A stretch of 38,595 bases of DNA from the NCBI RefSeq assembly GCF_900101495.1, contig NZ_FMUS01000036.1, positions 1 through 38,595 of the forward strand. The letters run 5' to 3'. Positions 19,594-28,427 of the stretch are shown here, piece by piece (the first letter of the stretch is position 1; each line of letters opens with the position of its first letter). The notes under the pieces were generated by a model. That model searched no databases. It was given only the letters and a program-made list of their open reading frames with translations, and was not told where the DNA came from. The translations under genes and the position numbers were made by a program. The DNA is from Alkaliphilus peptidifermentans DSM 18978. Lineage in GTDB: Bacteria; Bacillota; Clostridia; Peptostreptococcales; Natronincolaceae.

Positions 19594-20637
19594 ATGGCTA
19601 AAGAACGAATTTTAGAAGTAGAAAACTTAACCGTTGCCTTTAAAACCTATGGTGGGAGTGTACAAGCAGTAAGGGGCACGGATTTTTATTTAGATAAAGG
19701 GGAAACATTGGCTATTGTAGGCGAGTCTGGCTGTGGCAAGACGGTAACTGCAAAGGCCATTATGGGATTGCTGCCAATTGACAATACAACCATCGGTAAT
19801 GAAAACAGTAAAATAATGTTTAATGGCCGGAATTTGATAAAACTAACTGAAGGAGAGCTTGCAGACTTACGTGGGAAGGAAATATCCATGATATTTCAAG
19901 ATCCAATGACTTCTTTAAATCCTACCATGAGGATAGGAGAGCAAATTGCCGAAAGTGTTTTAATCCATAATCAAATATCAAAGGAGAAGGCAAAAGAGAT
20001 TGCCATTAAAATGCTGAAACTTGTTCAAATCCCAAATCCTGAAGAGAGATATAAACAATATCCATTCGAATTTTCTGGTGGTATGAGACAAAGAGTAATG
20101 ATAGCCATAGCCTTGGCATGTGATCCAAAAATACTAATAGCAGATGAGCCTACAACTGCATTAGATGTTACCATACAGGCCCAGATAATGAAGCTGATTA
20201 ACGAGCTGAAGAAGGACCTTGATACCGGTGTAATTCTTGTAACCCATGATCTTGGGGTAGTTGCAGGAGCAGCAGATAGAATTATTGTTATGTATGCAGG
20301 TAAAATTGTAGAAAGTGGCAGAACAGAGGATATATTCTATAATCTAAAGCATCCTTATACCTACGCACTGCTTCAATCGGTACCTAAGCTTACTAAAGAT
20401 ACTAGTAAAAAACTATATTCATTACAGGGGACCCCGCCAGATCTAATAGATCCACCCAAAGGGTGTGGATTTGCCCCTAGATGCGATTTTGCAATGAAAA
20501 TATGTAGTATAAAGACTCCAGAAAAAACCACCTTTGCAGAGGGTCATGAGGCCTATTGTTGGCTACATCATGAAAAAGCCAATACCCAGGGAGTTCCAGA
20601 GCTTATACTGACAAGAGGTGAATCCAGTGGCAAATAA
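19594..20637 (+). CDS. oppD: Peptide ABC transporter ATP-binding protein, OppD type
   Basis: A 347-residue ATPase with Walker A GESGCGKT, FQDPMTSLNPT Q-loop, signature SGGMRQR, Walker B ILIADEPTTALD and the C-terminal oligopeptide-transporter extension with GCGFAPRCDFA, the usual Cys-containing motif that can hold an Fe-S cluster in some OppD proteins. RBS GAGGAAGAAGG precedes ATG 19594. Its 3' end overlaps oppF. Confidence 0.93.
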   Translation: MAKERILEVENLTVAFKTYGGSVQAVRGTDFYLDKGETLAIVGESGCGKTVTAKAIMGLLPIDNTTIGNENSKIMFNGRNLIKLTEGELADLRGKEISMIFQDPMTSLNPTMRIGEQIAESVLIHNQISKEKAKEIAIKMLKLVQIPNPEERYKQYPFEFSGGMRQRVMIAIALACDPKILIADEPTTALDVTIQAQIMKLINELKKDLDTGVILVTHDLGVVAGAADRIIVMYAGKIVESGRTEDIFYNLKHPYTYALLQSVPKLTKDTSKKLYSLQGTPPDLIDPPKGCGFAPRCDFAMKICSIKTPEKTTFAEGHEAYCWLHHEKANTQGVPELILTRGESSGK

Positions 20638-21595
20638 AACAATTACTGTAGAGGTTAAAGACTTAAAAAAGTATTTCATGCTACCTACAAAAAAGTATTT
20701 GAAAGCTGTGGATGGTGTCAGCTTTAATATTTATAAAGGTGAGACCCTTGGTTTGGTTGGTGAATCGGGATGTGGAAAGACCACCTGCGGTAAGACAATA
20801 CTTGGACTTTATGATGCAACAGCAGGAGAAGTCAACTTTGATGGATTTTCAGTCCATAAGAAGAGTAAAAAGGAACGGAAGGACTTTACCAAAAGAGCTC
20901 AGATTATATTTCAGGATCCTTATTCCTCATTAAATCCTCGCATGACCGTTGGAGATATAATAGCAGAAGGTATTGATATACACGGAATCCACAATGGTAA
21001 AGATAGAAAAGATAAACTATTTGAGCTAATAAGTATGGTTGGATTAAATAAAGAACACATCTCAAGATTTCCCCATGAGTTTTCAGGTGGTCAACGGCAA
21101 AGAATTGGCATTGCCAGAGCCTTAGCTGTAGAACCAGAGTTTATAGTATGTGATGAGCCAATATCTGCCCTAGACGTTTCAATCCAGGCACAGGTAGTAA
21201 ACCTACTAATAGACCTACAGAAAAAGAAGAATTTAACATATTTATTTATTGCCCATGATTTATCAATGGTCAAATATATATCCGACAGGGTAGGAGTAAT
21301 GTATTTAGGTAATTTAGTGGAAATAACCAGTAGTCATCAGCTTTATAGGGACCCTAAACATCCCTATACCAAAGCACTATTATCATCAATTCCAATTCCT
21401 GATCCAAAGATAGAAAGAAACAAAAAGATAATACCGTTGGAGGGAGAAGTATCTAGTCCGATAAACCCCATAGCTGGATGTAAGTTTGCTTCAAGGTGTA
21501 GTTTGGCAAAGGATATGTGTAGAAATCAGGTTCCAACTCTAAAGGAGGTTGACAATCAACACTTTGTTGCCTGTCATTTTATAGATAGAATTTAA
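20618..21595 (+). CDS. oppF: Peptide ABC transporter ATP-binding protein, OppF type
   Basis: A 325-residue ATPase, partner of OppD, with Walker A GESGCGKTT, FQDPYSSLNPR, signature SGGQRQR, Walker B FIVCDEPISALD and C-terminal GCKFASRCSLA. The start is GTG 20618, inside the last codons of oppD (20-base overlap), so translation is probably coupled; GTG 20627 is an alternative. Confidence 0.92.
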   Translation: MNPVANKTITVEVKDLKKYFMLPTKKYLKAVDGVSFNIYKGETLGLVGESGCGKTTCGKTILGLYDATAGEVNFDGFSVHKKSKKERKDFTKRAQIIFQDPYSSLNPRMTVGDIIAEGIDIHGIHNGKDRKDKLFELISMVGLNKEHISRFPHEFSGGQRQRIGIARALAVEPEFIVCDEPISALDVSIQAQVVNLLIDLQKKKNLTYLFIAHDLSMVKYISDRVGVMYLGNLVEITSSHQLYRDPKHPYTKALLSSIPIPDPKIERNKKIIPLEGEVSSPINPIAGCKFASRCSLAKDMCRNQVPTLKEVDNQHFVACHFIDRI

Positions 21596-21723
21596 ATTAT
21601 GAAATTGCTCTAAATTTTGGTGGAATAAAAAACACATCGGACCTCATCAGAGCATCTGCGTGAAGCTTTTAAAAAACAAAACTAGATTATCTAAAGTCAT
21701 ACGAGCAAAGAGGGAGAAAAGAA

Positions 21724-22833
21724 ATGTTTATCATAAAAAATGGAATAATTCATATAGGTAATGGTGATGTCCTGAAGGATTGGGATATTCTAATAGAGGA
21801 TGGATTAATAAAAAGAATAGAAAAAAACATAGAAATAGAAAATTCAAAAACTATAAATGCTAAAGGGAGAGAAGTGTTTCCTGGATTTATAGATCCCATA
21901 AGTAACTTTGGATGCATGGATAGTACCTTCAGCATAAAGGATCATGATGAAATATCTAACCCCATAACTCCTGATGCTAAAATTAAATATGCCTTTAACC
22001 CTAGTGAAATTATGCTGGAGGAGCTATATAAGGTGGGTATAACAGCTATTGGTGCTGCACCAGGAAACAAGAACATTATTGGTGGGCAAATGGCAGCTTT
22101 TAAAACCTGGGGATCGAGTTCAAAGAAAATGCTTATAAAAGAACCGGTTGCCTTAAAAGGTGCAGTATCAAATCCTGTGAAGGAGTCATATGGTAAAAAC
22201 CAAATATTTCCAATGACTAGAATGGGGATATTTAGCAAGCTAGAAAATTACTTTTATGAAGCAGCTAAAAGTAATGAAGATAACATAGTTAAAAGAGTGT
22301 TAAATAAAGAAATCCCTCTAGTTATCCATGTAAATACTTCAGCTGAAATACAAGCATTATTAAATATTGTTAAGGATTATGATTTACACCTTGTTATATG
22401 TGGAGGATATCAAGCTGATAGATGTATTGAAGAGATTATTCACGCCAAAGCCTCGGTAATAGTTGGAGAACAGACATATTTAACTGCAAAAAACTATAAT
22501 GAGACAGATTTAAAGAAAATAGCCGATATTCAAAAAGAAGGAGGCCTCGTTAGCTTCTCTTTAACTGGTGATTATGGACCAGAAGGAAAAGTTAAATACC
22601 TGTGGAATGCCATAGGGTTCTATAGGGCTGGCGTTGATAGGGAAGATGTATTAAAAATGATGACGATTAATCCTGCAAAAATATTAGGATTAGATCATAT
22701 ATTAGGAACAATAGAGGTAGGAAAGTCGGCAGATTTAGTTATATACACCAACAACCCAATTGAATACTACAGTTCAAGAGCCGTATACACCTTTATTGGA
22801 GGAGAAATGGTTTATCAGGAGGGAGACCTTTAA
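21724..22833 (+). CDS. Amidohydrolase-family protein lacking the HxH metal site
   Basis: A 369-residue member of the imidazolonepropionase/dihydroorotase-like amidohydrolase superfamily: N-terminal beta-sandwich, TIM-barrel-like core, and ending NPAKILGLDHILGTIEVGKSADLVIY, typical of the group. Where active members have PGLIDxHxH it reads PGFIDPISN (residues 53-61), so both first metal ligands are lost. A His remains at residue 202 (VIHVNT), but the next His (LDHAWG in the neighbour) is replaced in LVICGG; an Asp persists in LTGDYG. It is probably catalytically dead or altered, maybe a partner of the intact paralogue 1 base downstream. RBS AAAGAGGGAGAAAAG precedes ATG 21724. Placed after the opp genes, likely in the same regulon. 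Confidence 0.8.
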   Translation: MFIIKNGIIHIGNGDVLKDWDILIEDGLIKRIEKNIEIENSKTINAKGREVFPGFIDPISNFGCMDSTFSIKDHDEISNPITPDAKIKYAFNPSEIMLEELYKVGITAIGAAPGNKNIIGGQMAAFKTWGSSSKKMLIKEPVALKGAVSNPVKESYGKNQIFPMTRMGIFSKLENYFYEAAKSNEDNIVKRVLNKEIPLVIHVNTSAEIQALLNIVKDYDLHLVICGGYQADRCIEEIIHAKASVIVGEQTYLTAKNYNETDLKKIADIQKEGGLVSFSLTGDYGPEGKVKYLWNAIGFYRAGVDREDVLKMMTINPAKILGLDHILGTIEVGKSADLVIYTNNPIEYYSSRAVYTFIGGEMVYQEGDL

Positions 22834-22834
22834 T

Positions 22835-23989
22835 ATGCTACTAATCAAAAATGCTAAAATATATACAATGGCTAATGGGATAATAGATAAAGGAGATATC
22901 CTTTTACAGGATGGAAAAATCATTGAAATAGGTGAAAATATTAATCATGAAGCAGCAGAGATTATTGAAGCTGAAGGAATGGTTGCATTGCCAGGTTTAA
23001 TTGACTGTCATTCCCATATTGGGGCCATGAATTTTTCAAACTTTACCTCAATAGATGATGCCAATGAAATGACAAATAGCACTACTCCTGACCTCCAAAT
23101 AATCTACGGTACAGATCCAAACTCAAAGGATTTTCAATTTGCCTATAGTAATGGTATTACCACCTTGGGTTTAACTCCGGGAAGTGGGAATGTAGTATGT
23201 GGATTAGCCTTTGGAGCTAAGACCTACGGCAAGAATATATATAAAATGACTATAAAAAACCCTATAGCATTAAAGGTGGCCTTTGGAGGAAATCCTAAAG
23301 GGGTGTATGGGAAACGAAACCAAAAACCATCAACTAGAATGTCTATACCCAATATAATGAAGGAGCTTTTCAAAGAGGCTCAGGAGTATATGATTAAAAA
23401 AGAAGAAGCTGATGGCAATAATGATAAAATGCCTAAGCATGATAAAAGGCTAGAGGTTATCATACCGGTTTTAAAAAAGCAAATACCATTAAAAATGCAT
23501 TGTACACAATTTGATATGCTGGCAGCCATGGAGGTAGCAAAAGAGTTCAATGTCAAATTCACATTAGATCATGCATGGGGGGCAACTGACTACATTGAGG
23601 AAATTGTCGAAAGTGGCTGTGGAATAGTATTTGGCCCAATAGGTTCTAAGAAATCCCATGGAGAAGCTAGGCTTATTGATATTGAAAGTGTGGTTGAACT
23701 AGATAAAAAAGGAGTATTGATTGCATTAACTGCAGATGCACCTATACTAAGCATTGACTCCCTTATTCATCATGCAGGGGAAGCAGTAAAAGAGGGCTGT
23801 GAGTTAGAACGGGCCCTTAGGATGATTACCATAAATGCTGCTAAGATAATGGGGGTAGATGATAGAGTAGGCTCCATTGAAGTAGGTAAGGATGGAGATA
23901 TAGCCATATTTAAGGGAATACCAGCATATAACACAGATGCTAAGGTAGTCCATACAATAATTGATGGAAATGTTATTTACTCTGATTAA
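22835..23989 (+). CDS. Metal-dependent amidohydrolase (imidazolonepropionase-like)
   Basis: A 384-residue amidohydrolase with the full metal site visible: PGLIDCHSH (H59, H61), KMHC (H222), LDHAWG (H246) and LTADAP (D301), plus the C-terminal VGSIEVGKDGDIAIF. Family members hydrolyse amide or cyclic-amide bonds in a TIM barrel with one or two metals. ATG 22835 is preceded by AGGAGGGAG and starts one base after the stop of the paralogue, so the in-frame ATG at 22760 is rejected. With the peptide transporter upstream, the substrate is likely an imported peptide-like or cyclic amide (inference). Confidence 0.85.
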   Translation: MLLIKNAKIYTMANGIIDKGDILLQDGKIIEIGENINHEAAEIIEAEGMVALPGLIDCHSHIGAMNFSNFTSIDDANEMTNSTTPDLQIIYGTDPNSKDFQFAYSNGITTLGLTPGSGNVVCGLAFGAKTYGKNIYKMTIKNPIALKVAFGGNPKGVYGKRNQKPSTRMSIPNIMKELFKEAQEYMIKKEEADGNNDKMPKHDKRLEVIIPVLKKQIPLKMHCTQFDMLAAMEVAKEFNVKFTLDHAWGATDYIEEIVESGCGIVFGPIGSKKSHGEARLIDIESVVELDKKGVLIALTADAPILSIDSLIHHAGEAVKEGCELERALRMITINAAKIMGVDDRVGSIEVGKDGDIAIFKGIPAYNTDAKVVHTIIDGNVIYSD

Positions 23990-24037
23990 TTTGATATATC
24001 ATATATATGGTGGTAGAATTTGCTTACGAACTAATAT

Positions 24038-24061
24038 TGCTTTCTTAAAGCAGTTTTTTTT
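24038..24061 (+). terminator. Weak terminator after the amidohydrolases
   Basis: TGCTTT (24038-24043) and AAAGCA (24047-24052) with a 3-base loop, followed after one G by nine T. The stem is short, but the T run is good. Confidence 0.55.
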
Positions 24062-24382
24062 CTCTATTGTTTAAGTTTGTTTTACATAGAGATTTCCTGT
24101 ACTTAGGAAGAGCTGTTTGATATACTTTAGTTAAGGTATACTCAAATATTTTTGGTTTATTTAATAATAAGCTTGATAGAATAACAGATGATAAGGTATG
24201 ATTTATTATAATTAGCAAAACAACAATTATAGACGGGAAGCGATTTTAGATAAAATTTTACTCATGAAAGCAAACGTAAGAGCTTAATTAATCCTGTATC
24301 AGACTGTATAGCTACTTTGTGCAATTTAAGGATTGTTAAAAAAAATAAGAGATTTTAAATTAACTTGAAAGGGAGAATTTTT
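24062..24382. other. Leader region of the GntR gene, nothing recognised
   Basis: About 320 AT-rich bases without a credible ORF. I looked for riboswitch-like cores and found none. The only assigned signal is the RBS AAAGGGAGA at 24368. Confidence 0.35.
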
Positions 24383-25060
24383 TTGACTGGAATAATAAAT
24401 AGAAAAACTCTAAGGGAAGAGACCTTGGACATTATTCGGAAGAAAATTTTACTAGGCGAAATAATGCAGGGGGATAGAATTAAAGAAGCGGATATGGCTT
24501 TGGAATTAGGAGTAAGTCGAGGTCCTATAAGAGAAGCATTTAGACAATTGGAACAGGAGGGTTTAATCACTTACTCAGCACATAAGGGGTGTAAAGTAAA
24601 ACAATTTACTGTAGATGATGTATGGGAAGTTTACTATTTAAGGAATAATCTTGAGACAATGGCAGTTAAACTATGTAATGGAGTTTATTCGGATGAAGAA
24701 ATAAATAAGATGGAAGCTGCAATTGTTAAAATGGCAGAATGTATTAAGGCAGGAGATACATATGGTGCTATAAAATCTGACCATGATTTTCATAGTAGTG
24801 TTGTTTTAGGGCCCAAAAGAAAAAGACTTTTTGAATTATGGAATAGTTTCACTGGAATTAATGTAGCAATTTATTATTCAACAGTCAATTCTCAAATTGT
24901 ATCTATAGAAAGTCAGGATGAGCACCATGGAAGAATTTTAGATATAATTAAGACCGGTGATTGTGAAAAAATTTGTAAAACCCTTAATGATCATTATATG
25001 GGAACTATTAAGCGTATGAACGAGTTGAAAGTTGAAACTATTAGTTGTAAGAATCAATAA
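24383..25060 (+). CDS. GntR family transcriptional regulator, FadR/FCD subfamily
   Basis: A 225-residue regulator: winged helix at about residues 7-75 with LGVSRGPIREAFRQLEQEGLI, then an all-helical FCD ligand domain with acidic/His ligand positions (DHDFHSSVV; EHHGRILD; NDHYMG) that usually bind a metal and an organic acid. The start is TTG 24383, spaced correctly from AAAGGGAGA; TTG 24365 would lie ahead of that RBS. It stands downstream of the peptide and amidohydrolase operon on the same strand and is the natural candidate regulator for it. Confidence 0.88.
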   Translation: MTGIINRKTLREETLDIIRKKILLGEIMQGDRIKEADMALELGVSRGPIREAFRQLEQEGLITYSAHKGCKVKQFTVDDVWEVYYLRNNLETMAVKLCNGVYSDEEINKMEAAIVKMAECIKAGDTYGAIKSDHDFHSSVVLGPKRKRLFELWNSFTGINVAIYYSTVNSQIVSIESQDEHHGRILDIIKTGDCEKICKTLNDHYMGTIKRMNELKVETISCKNQ

Positions 25061-25160
25061 TTTGATTTTACAAATTATCTTTAAATAATTTGCTGCTTAA
25101 ATATCTAGCTTTATTCTGAATATATATAAAATATGAGCGTCTAATAAGAATATTTTATAT

Positions 25161-25207
25161 TTGCCAAAAGCATACAGTGTTATACATAAACTGTACACTT
25201 TTGGCAA
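25161..25207. terminator. Hairpin between convergent gntR and ychF
   Basis: TTGCCAAAAG with CTTTTGGCAA (10 bp) and, inside, TACAGT with ACTGTA (6 bp), separated by a 2x2 mismatch. It lies between convergent genes and probably terminates both, though T runs are modest. Confidence 0.55.
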
Positions 25208-25218
25208 TGTTTATATAT

Positions 25219-26307
25219 TTACACATTAAATCTAAAATTGATAATGTCTCCATCTTCTACAATATATTCTTTGCCCTCTAAAGTAGCCAGTCCCTTTTCT
25301 TTTACCTTAGCCATAGACCCAAGCTCCTTTAAATTATTAAACTTAACTACCTCAGCCCGTATAAAACCCTTTTCTATGTCAGAATGAATTTTCCCAGCAG
25401 CCCTTTTAGCAACTGTACTCTTTCTGATGGTCCAGGCTTTAACCTCATCCTGTCCAGCTGTAAGGAAGGATATCAAGCCTAAATAATCATAGGCTACTTT
25501 AGCCAGCTTATCAATTCCTGGCTCCTCAATTCCCAGCTCCGACATAAACATTTCCTTATCCTCAGGCTCCAATTGATTTATTTCCAGCTCAGTTTTGCCA
25601 CAGATTTCAATTAATGGTATATTTCTTTCCTTTACAAAGGTAAGCAAAGCATTTTTTTGAGGATAATCCTGTGATACCAATTGATTTTCATCTATATTGG
25701 CCACCAAAAGGAGTGGCTTTTCAGATAAAAAACCAAAGGTTTTAAGAAGCTCTCCCTCTTCCTCATTTAGCTCTAAATTATTGATTAAAAGACCTTCCTC
25801 TAAACCCTGCTTACACTTTTTCAGTACCTCCAGCTCAGCAGCAATCTCTTTTGTTATCTTTTTTGAATTTACTATACGATCTATTCTATTTTCTATTATA
25901 GAAAGGTCCGAGAAAAGAAGCTCCATATTTATGGTTTCAATATCCCTCATTGGATCGATGGTTCCTTCTGCATGAGGAACGTCATTGTTTTCAAAAACCC
26001 TAATGATATGAACCAAAGCATCTACCTTACGAATAGCATCCAAAAACTGATTACCAACTCCTTTACCAGCACTAGAGCCACTAACAAGGCCAGGAACATC
26101 AATTACCTCAATGGTGGCGGGGGTAATTTTTTTAGGCTTGTACATTTCTGTTAAGAAATCAATTCTATCATCTGGGATTTTAGCAATTCCCATATTTGAG
26201 TCAACCTTACCTACAGAAAATTGAGAGACTTGTATATCTGCTCCAGTTAGCAGATTAAATAATGTTGTTTTTCCAACCAGTGGAAGTCCTACTAATCCTA
26301 TTTTCAT
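25219..26307 (-). CDS. ychF: YchF-type ATPase/GTPase (Obg-related)
   Basis: A 362-residue Obg-family P-loop protein. G1 reads GLPLVGKTT (usual YchF: GLPNVGKST), G3 is DVPGLVSG, and the base-recognition motif is NIDE instead of NKxD, the YchF hallmark linked with ATP preference. The C-terminal TGS-like domain has FIRAEVV and YIVEDGDIINFRF at the end. YchF binds ribosomes and responds to oxidative stress. The start at 26307 (MKIGLVG) fits the family; a TTG at 26322 gives five more residues and sits behind AGGA, so it remains possible. Confidence 0.9.
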   Translation of the reverse strand: MKIGLVGLPLVGKTTLFNLLTGADIQVSQFSVGKVDSNMGIAKIPDDRIDFLTEMYKPKKITPATIEVIDVPGLVSGSSAGKGVGNQFLDAIRKVDALVHIIRVFENNDVPHAEGTIDPMRDIETINMELLFSDLSIIENRIDRIVNSKKITKEIAAELEVLKKCKQGLEEGLLINNLELNEEEGELLKTFGFLSEKPLLLVANIDENQLVSQDYPQKNALLTFVKERNIPLIEICGKTELEINQLEPEDKEMFMSELGIEEPGIDKLAKVAYDYLGLISFLTAGQDEVKAWTIRKSTVAKRAAGKIHSDIEKGFIRAEVVKFNNLKELGSMAKVKEKGLATLEGKEYIVEDGDIINFRFNV

Positions 26308-26510
26308 CGATGACAGGATCAAAAATCCTGCTCTTCAACTCCTTTCTATGCTAAAATTATTATTCTGAAGTAACATAATAAAATTATACCAAGAAATGGT
26401 TCATTGTGTATATGTTTATTTCCACATTAAAAAAATGTATAATAAAATATAGTACAAAAATAAGATAGCCTTTACTTTATATAGACAACTAAGGAGGGAT
26501 AGTAAATAGA

Positions 26511-27182
26511 ATGGGAATAAAAAGACTAAGCTACATACTCATAGGAATTACTTTATCATTGATAATGCTGTTTACAGCTGTTGATTTGGTAGCATTTAAT
26601 AGGGCTCATTATTTGGAGTCGTTTATTAAACACCAAATTCCACAGGTGACTGGTAGAAATATTGAGGATCTACAGTACTTTATGGAGGATTTATTGACTT
26701 ATTTAAAGGATGACCGAGAGCTTTTAGATACTGTTGAAATTGTAAATGGGGAAGAAATACAGGTGTTTGGAGAACGTGCAGTACTTCATATGGTTGATGT
26801 TAAGGTTTTATTTGTTAGGGGAAGGTGGATTAGGAATGTCTCAATTCCGATTTTAATATTATTGTTGTTCTACCTAATGAAAAAAGACCGAGGATGGAAA
26901 AAGAGTTTAGCTAAAACATTATATTATACTACAGCCATTAATGTAATGCTGTTACTTACTCTGTTTATATTAATGCAAATTGATTTTTATAAGTACTTTA
27001 CTTATTTTCACTTAATATTTTTCGACAATGATCTGTGGATACTTGACCCTAGTAAAGAAATATTAATTCAAATGCTACCAGAAGAATTCTTTTTTGAATC
27101 AGCTATTAAAATAATTGCAATTTACATGCTTTCCCTTTTTACATTAGGAGGCATTGGTTATTGGTATTATAAAAAGAGATAA
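26511..27182 (+). CDS. DUF1461 / TIGR01906 family integral membrane protein
   Basis: A 223-residue protein with an N-terminal membrane segment, an external loop containing FGERAVLHMVDVKVLF (the conserved HM-DV-K part of the family) and three further hydrophobic segments (about residues 109-125, 140-160, 196-215). Function unknown; in lactobacilli members occur in stress-linked operons. RBS AAGGAGGG precedes ATG 26511. It is divergent from ychF and ends in a shared terminator. Confidence 0.75.
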   Translation: MGIKRLSYILIGITLSLIMLFTAVDLVAFNRAHYLESFIKHQIPQVTGRNIEDLQYFMEDLLTYLKDDRELLDTVEIVNGEEIQVFGERAVLHMVDVKVLFVRGRWIRNVSIPILILLLFYLMKKDRGWKKSLAKTLYYTTAINVMLLLTLFILMQIDFYKYFTYFHLIFFDNDLWILDPSKEILIQMLPEEFFFESAIKIIAIYMLSLFTLGGIGYWYYKKR

Positions 27183-27183
27183 A

Positions 27184-27226
27184 AAATAAGCCAGTTCATT
27201 TCTCATAGGAATGAACTGACTTATTT
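27184..27226. terminator. Bidirectional terminator between DUF1461 gene and small membrane protein gene
   Basis: AAATAAGCCAGTTCATT (27184-27200) pairs with AATGAACTGACTTATTT (27210-27226), 17 bp with one mismatch, flanked by A and T tracts. Confidence 0.85.
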
Positions 27227-27240
27227 TTTATTTGCAGTTT

Positions 27241-27426
27241 TTAAAATTTACAATGTTTACCCTTCTGAGGAACAAAAAGAATAAGTAAAAGCAGTAAAAT
27301 CAGTATCCAACTCTGATCTCCTTTACAACCCTTTCCTTTGCCAGGACTAAGAATTATAAAGAGTAGAAACAATATTAATATAAAATTGTTTCCAGCAAAA
27401 AGTGAATTTATATTTATTTCAGACAC
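27241..27426 (-). CDS. Small two-segment membrane protein with internal duplication
   Basis: A 61-residue protein. An ATG at 27441 is in frame, but its codons GAG-GTG are themselves the RBS (GGAGGTG), which is spaced correctly to GTG 27426, so I start there. The protein is two similar halves, each a hydrophobic stretch ending in a basic Cys motif: ILILFLLFIILSPGKGKGCK and ILILLLLLILFVPQKGKHCK. It may insert as a hairpin, or resemble short clostridial spore or envelope peptides; no family recognised. TAATATAAT lies just upstream as a -10. Confidence 0.65.
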   Translation of the reverse strand: MSEININSLFAGNNFILILFLLFIILSPGKGKGCKGDQSWILILLLLLILFVPQKGKHCKF

Positions 27427-27542
27427 AATAAGCACCTCCATATTATATTAATACTAGCTTGAGGTAATGAGATTGAAGTATAATACCCCATTTTGTTTTC
27501 TCACTAATATAATATGAATGGAATTATTTAAGGTGTCAGTTG

Positions 27543-27567
27543 AACCCTCGTAACAAGAGGGTTTTTT
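27543..27567 (+). terminator. Plus-strand intrinsic terminator between the small gene and rubrerythrin
   Basis: AACCCTC (27543-27549) and GAGGGTT (27557-27563) with a T run on the plus strand. Both neighbouring genes are on the minus strand; on that strand no T run follows, so it could terminate an unannotated plus-strand transcript or work weakly for rubrerythrin. Confidence 0.65.
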
Positions 27568-27967
27568 ATTTGTTTTCTTCCAAAATCCTTTTTAAAAGAC
27601 CTTTAAAGGCATGTTCATGCTGTTCTTCAGCTTCACTTAGTTTTTTAAAGAATACAGCAATATCTTCAAGGCCTTCTGCTAAAGCTACTCTTTCATATTC
27701 CTTATAAAGAGTATGGCTTTCATAAATTTCACCCTGAATGGCATCCCTCAAATTTGCTTTAGTATCCTTAATACCATTTAAGAAGGATAACAGTGCCTTT
27801 GCATGCTCCTCCTCGTGGGCTGCACTTGATCTAAATAGCTTTGCAGCTTCAATAAATCCCTCAGCTTCTGCCTTTTGGCTATAGTAAGTATACTTGTTGC
27901 GAGTTTGACTTTCACCAGCGAATGCATTCCAAAGATTTTGTTCTGTTTGGGTTCCCTTCAATTGCAT
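27566..27967 (-). CDS. Rubrerythrin, ferritin-like domain only
   Basis: A 133-residue diiron four-helix protein with the carboxylate/His ligands AGESQ, EEEHA, GEIYE and EEQHEHAF. The usual C-terminal rubredoxin domain is absent, so this is a short rubrerythrin. Family members reduce hydrogen peroxide in anaerobes. RBS GAGGGGGG precedes ATG 27967 on the minus strand. It is divergent from the Fur-controlled feo operon; the shared 244-base gap could let both respond to iron or peroxide, but I see no separate box for this gene. Confidence 0.88.
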   Translation of the reverse strand: MQLKGTQTEQNLWNAFAGESQTRNKYTYYSQKAEAEGFIEAAKLFRSSAAHEEEHAKALLSFLNGIKDTKANLRDAIQGEIYESHTLYKEYERVALAEGLEDIAVFFKKLSEAEEQHEHAFKGLLKRILEENK

Positions 27968-28131
27968 ATTTATCCCCCCTCGTAATGTAATTTAATGCTA
28001 TTTTAACATAACTCATAAGAAATAAAAACTAAGCGATTGGTATTAATAATATTAAAAATATATTATTTTTTAATTTTTGATTTTAATATCAAATAGTTTG
28101 GGTATATTTTTTTATTTATGTCAATATCTTA

Positions 28132-28192
28132 TTGACTGATAAAAAATACTATGTTAGAATCTTTAATAAGTGGAATTGATAATCGTTATCAA
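28132..28192 (+). promoter_or_regulatory. feo operon promoter with a Fur box
   Basis: TTGACT (28132-28137), 17-base spacer, TAGAAT (28155-28160). Just after, at 28176-28192, is the perfect 17-base palindrome TTGATAATCGTTATCAA, matching the Fur core GATAAT-ATTATC style. It covers the likely transcription start, so Fe-Fur would block expression when iron is plentiful. Confidence 0.85.
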
Positions 28193-28211
28193 CACGAAAG
28201 GGGTAATGTAA

Positions 28212-28427
28212 ATGTCTATTTATCAATTTAAGGGGAAAAACTCGTGTATTATCGAAAAAATGCCACAGGTACCTCTGTTAAGCTCTCTTGGGTTAAGGGA
28301 AGGAATGAAGGTAAGGGTTATGAGTAAGCAACCGTTGGGGGGGCCTATTGTGGTTTCTATGGGGAATCGAAGCATTGCAATTGCAAAGGATGTCGCAAAC
28401 CAGATTTTAGTCAAGGAGGTCCTTTAG
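28212..28427 (+). CDS. feoA: Ferrous iron transport accessory protein A
   Basis: A 71-residue SH3-like FeoA: SSLGLREGMKVRVMSKQPLGGPIVVSMG followed by SIAIAKDVANQILV. FeoA is a small cytoplasmic protein needed for FeoB activity. RBS AAAGGGG before ATG 28212; the stop abuts feoB. Confidence 0.92.
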   Translation: MSIYQFKGKNSCIIEKMPQVPLLSSLGLREGMKVRVMSKQPLGGPIVVSMGNRSIAIAKDVANQILVKEVL

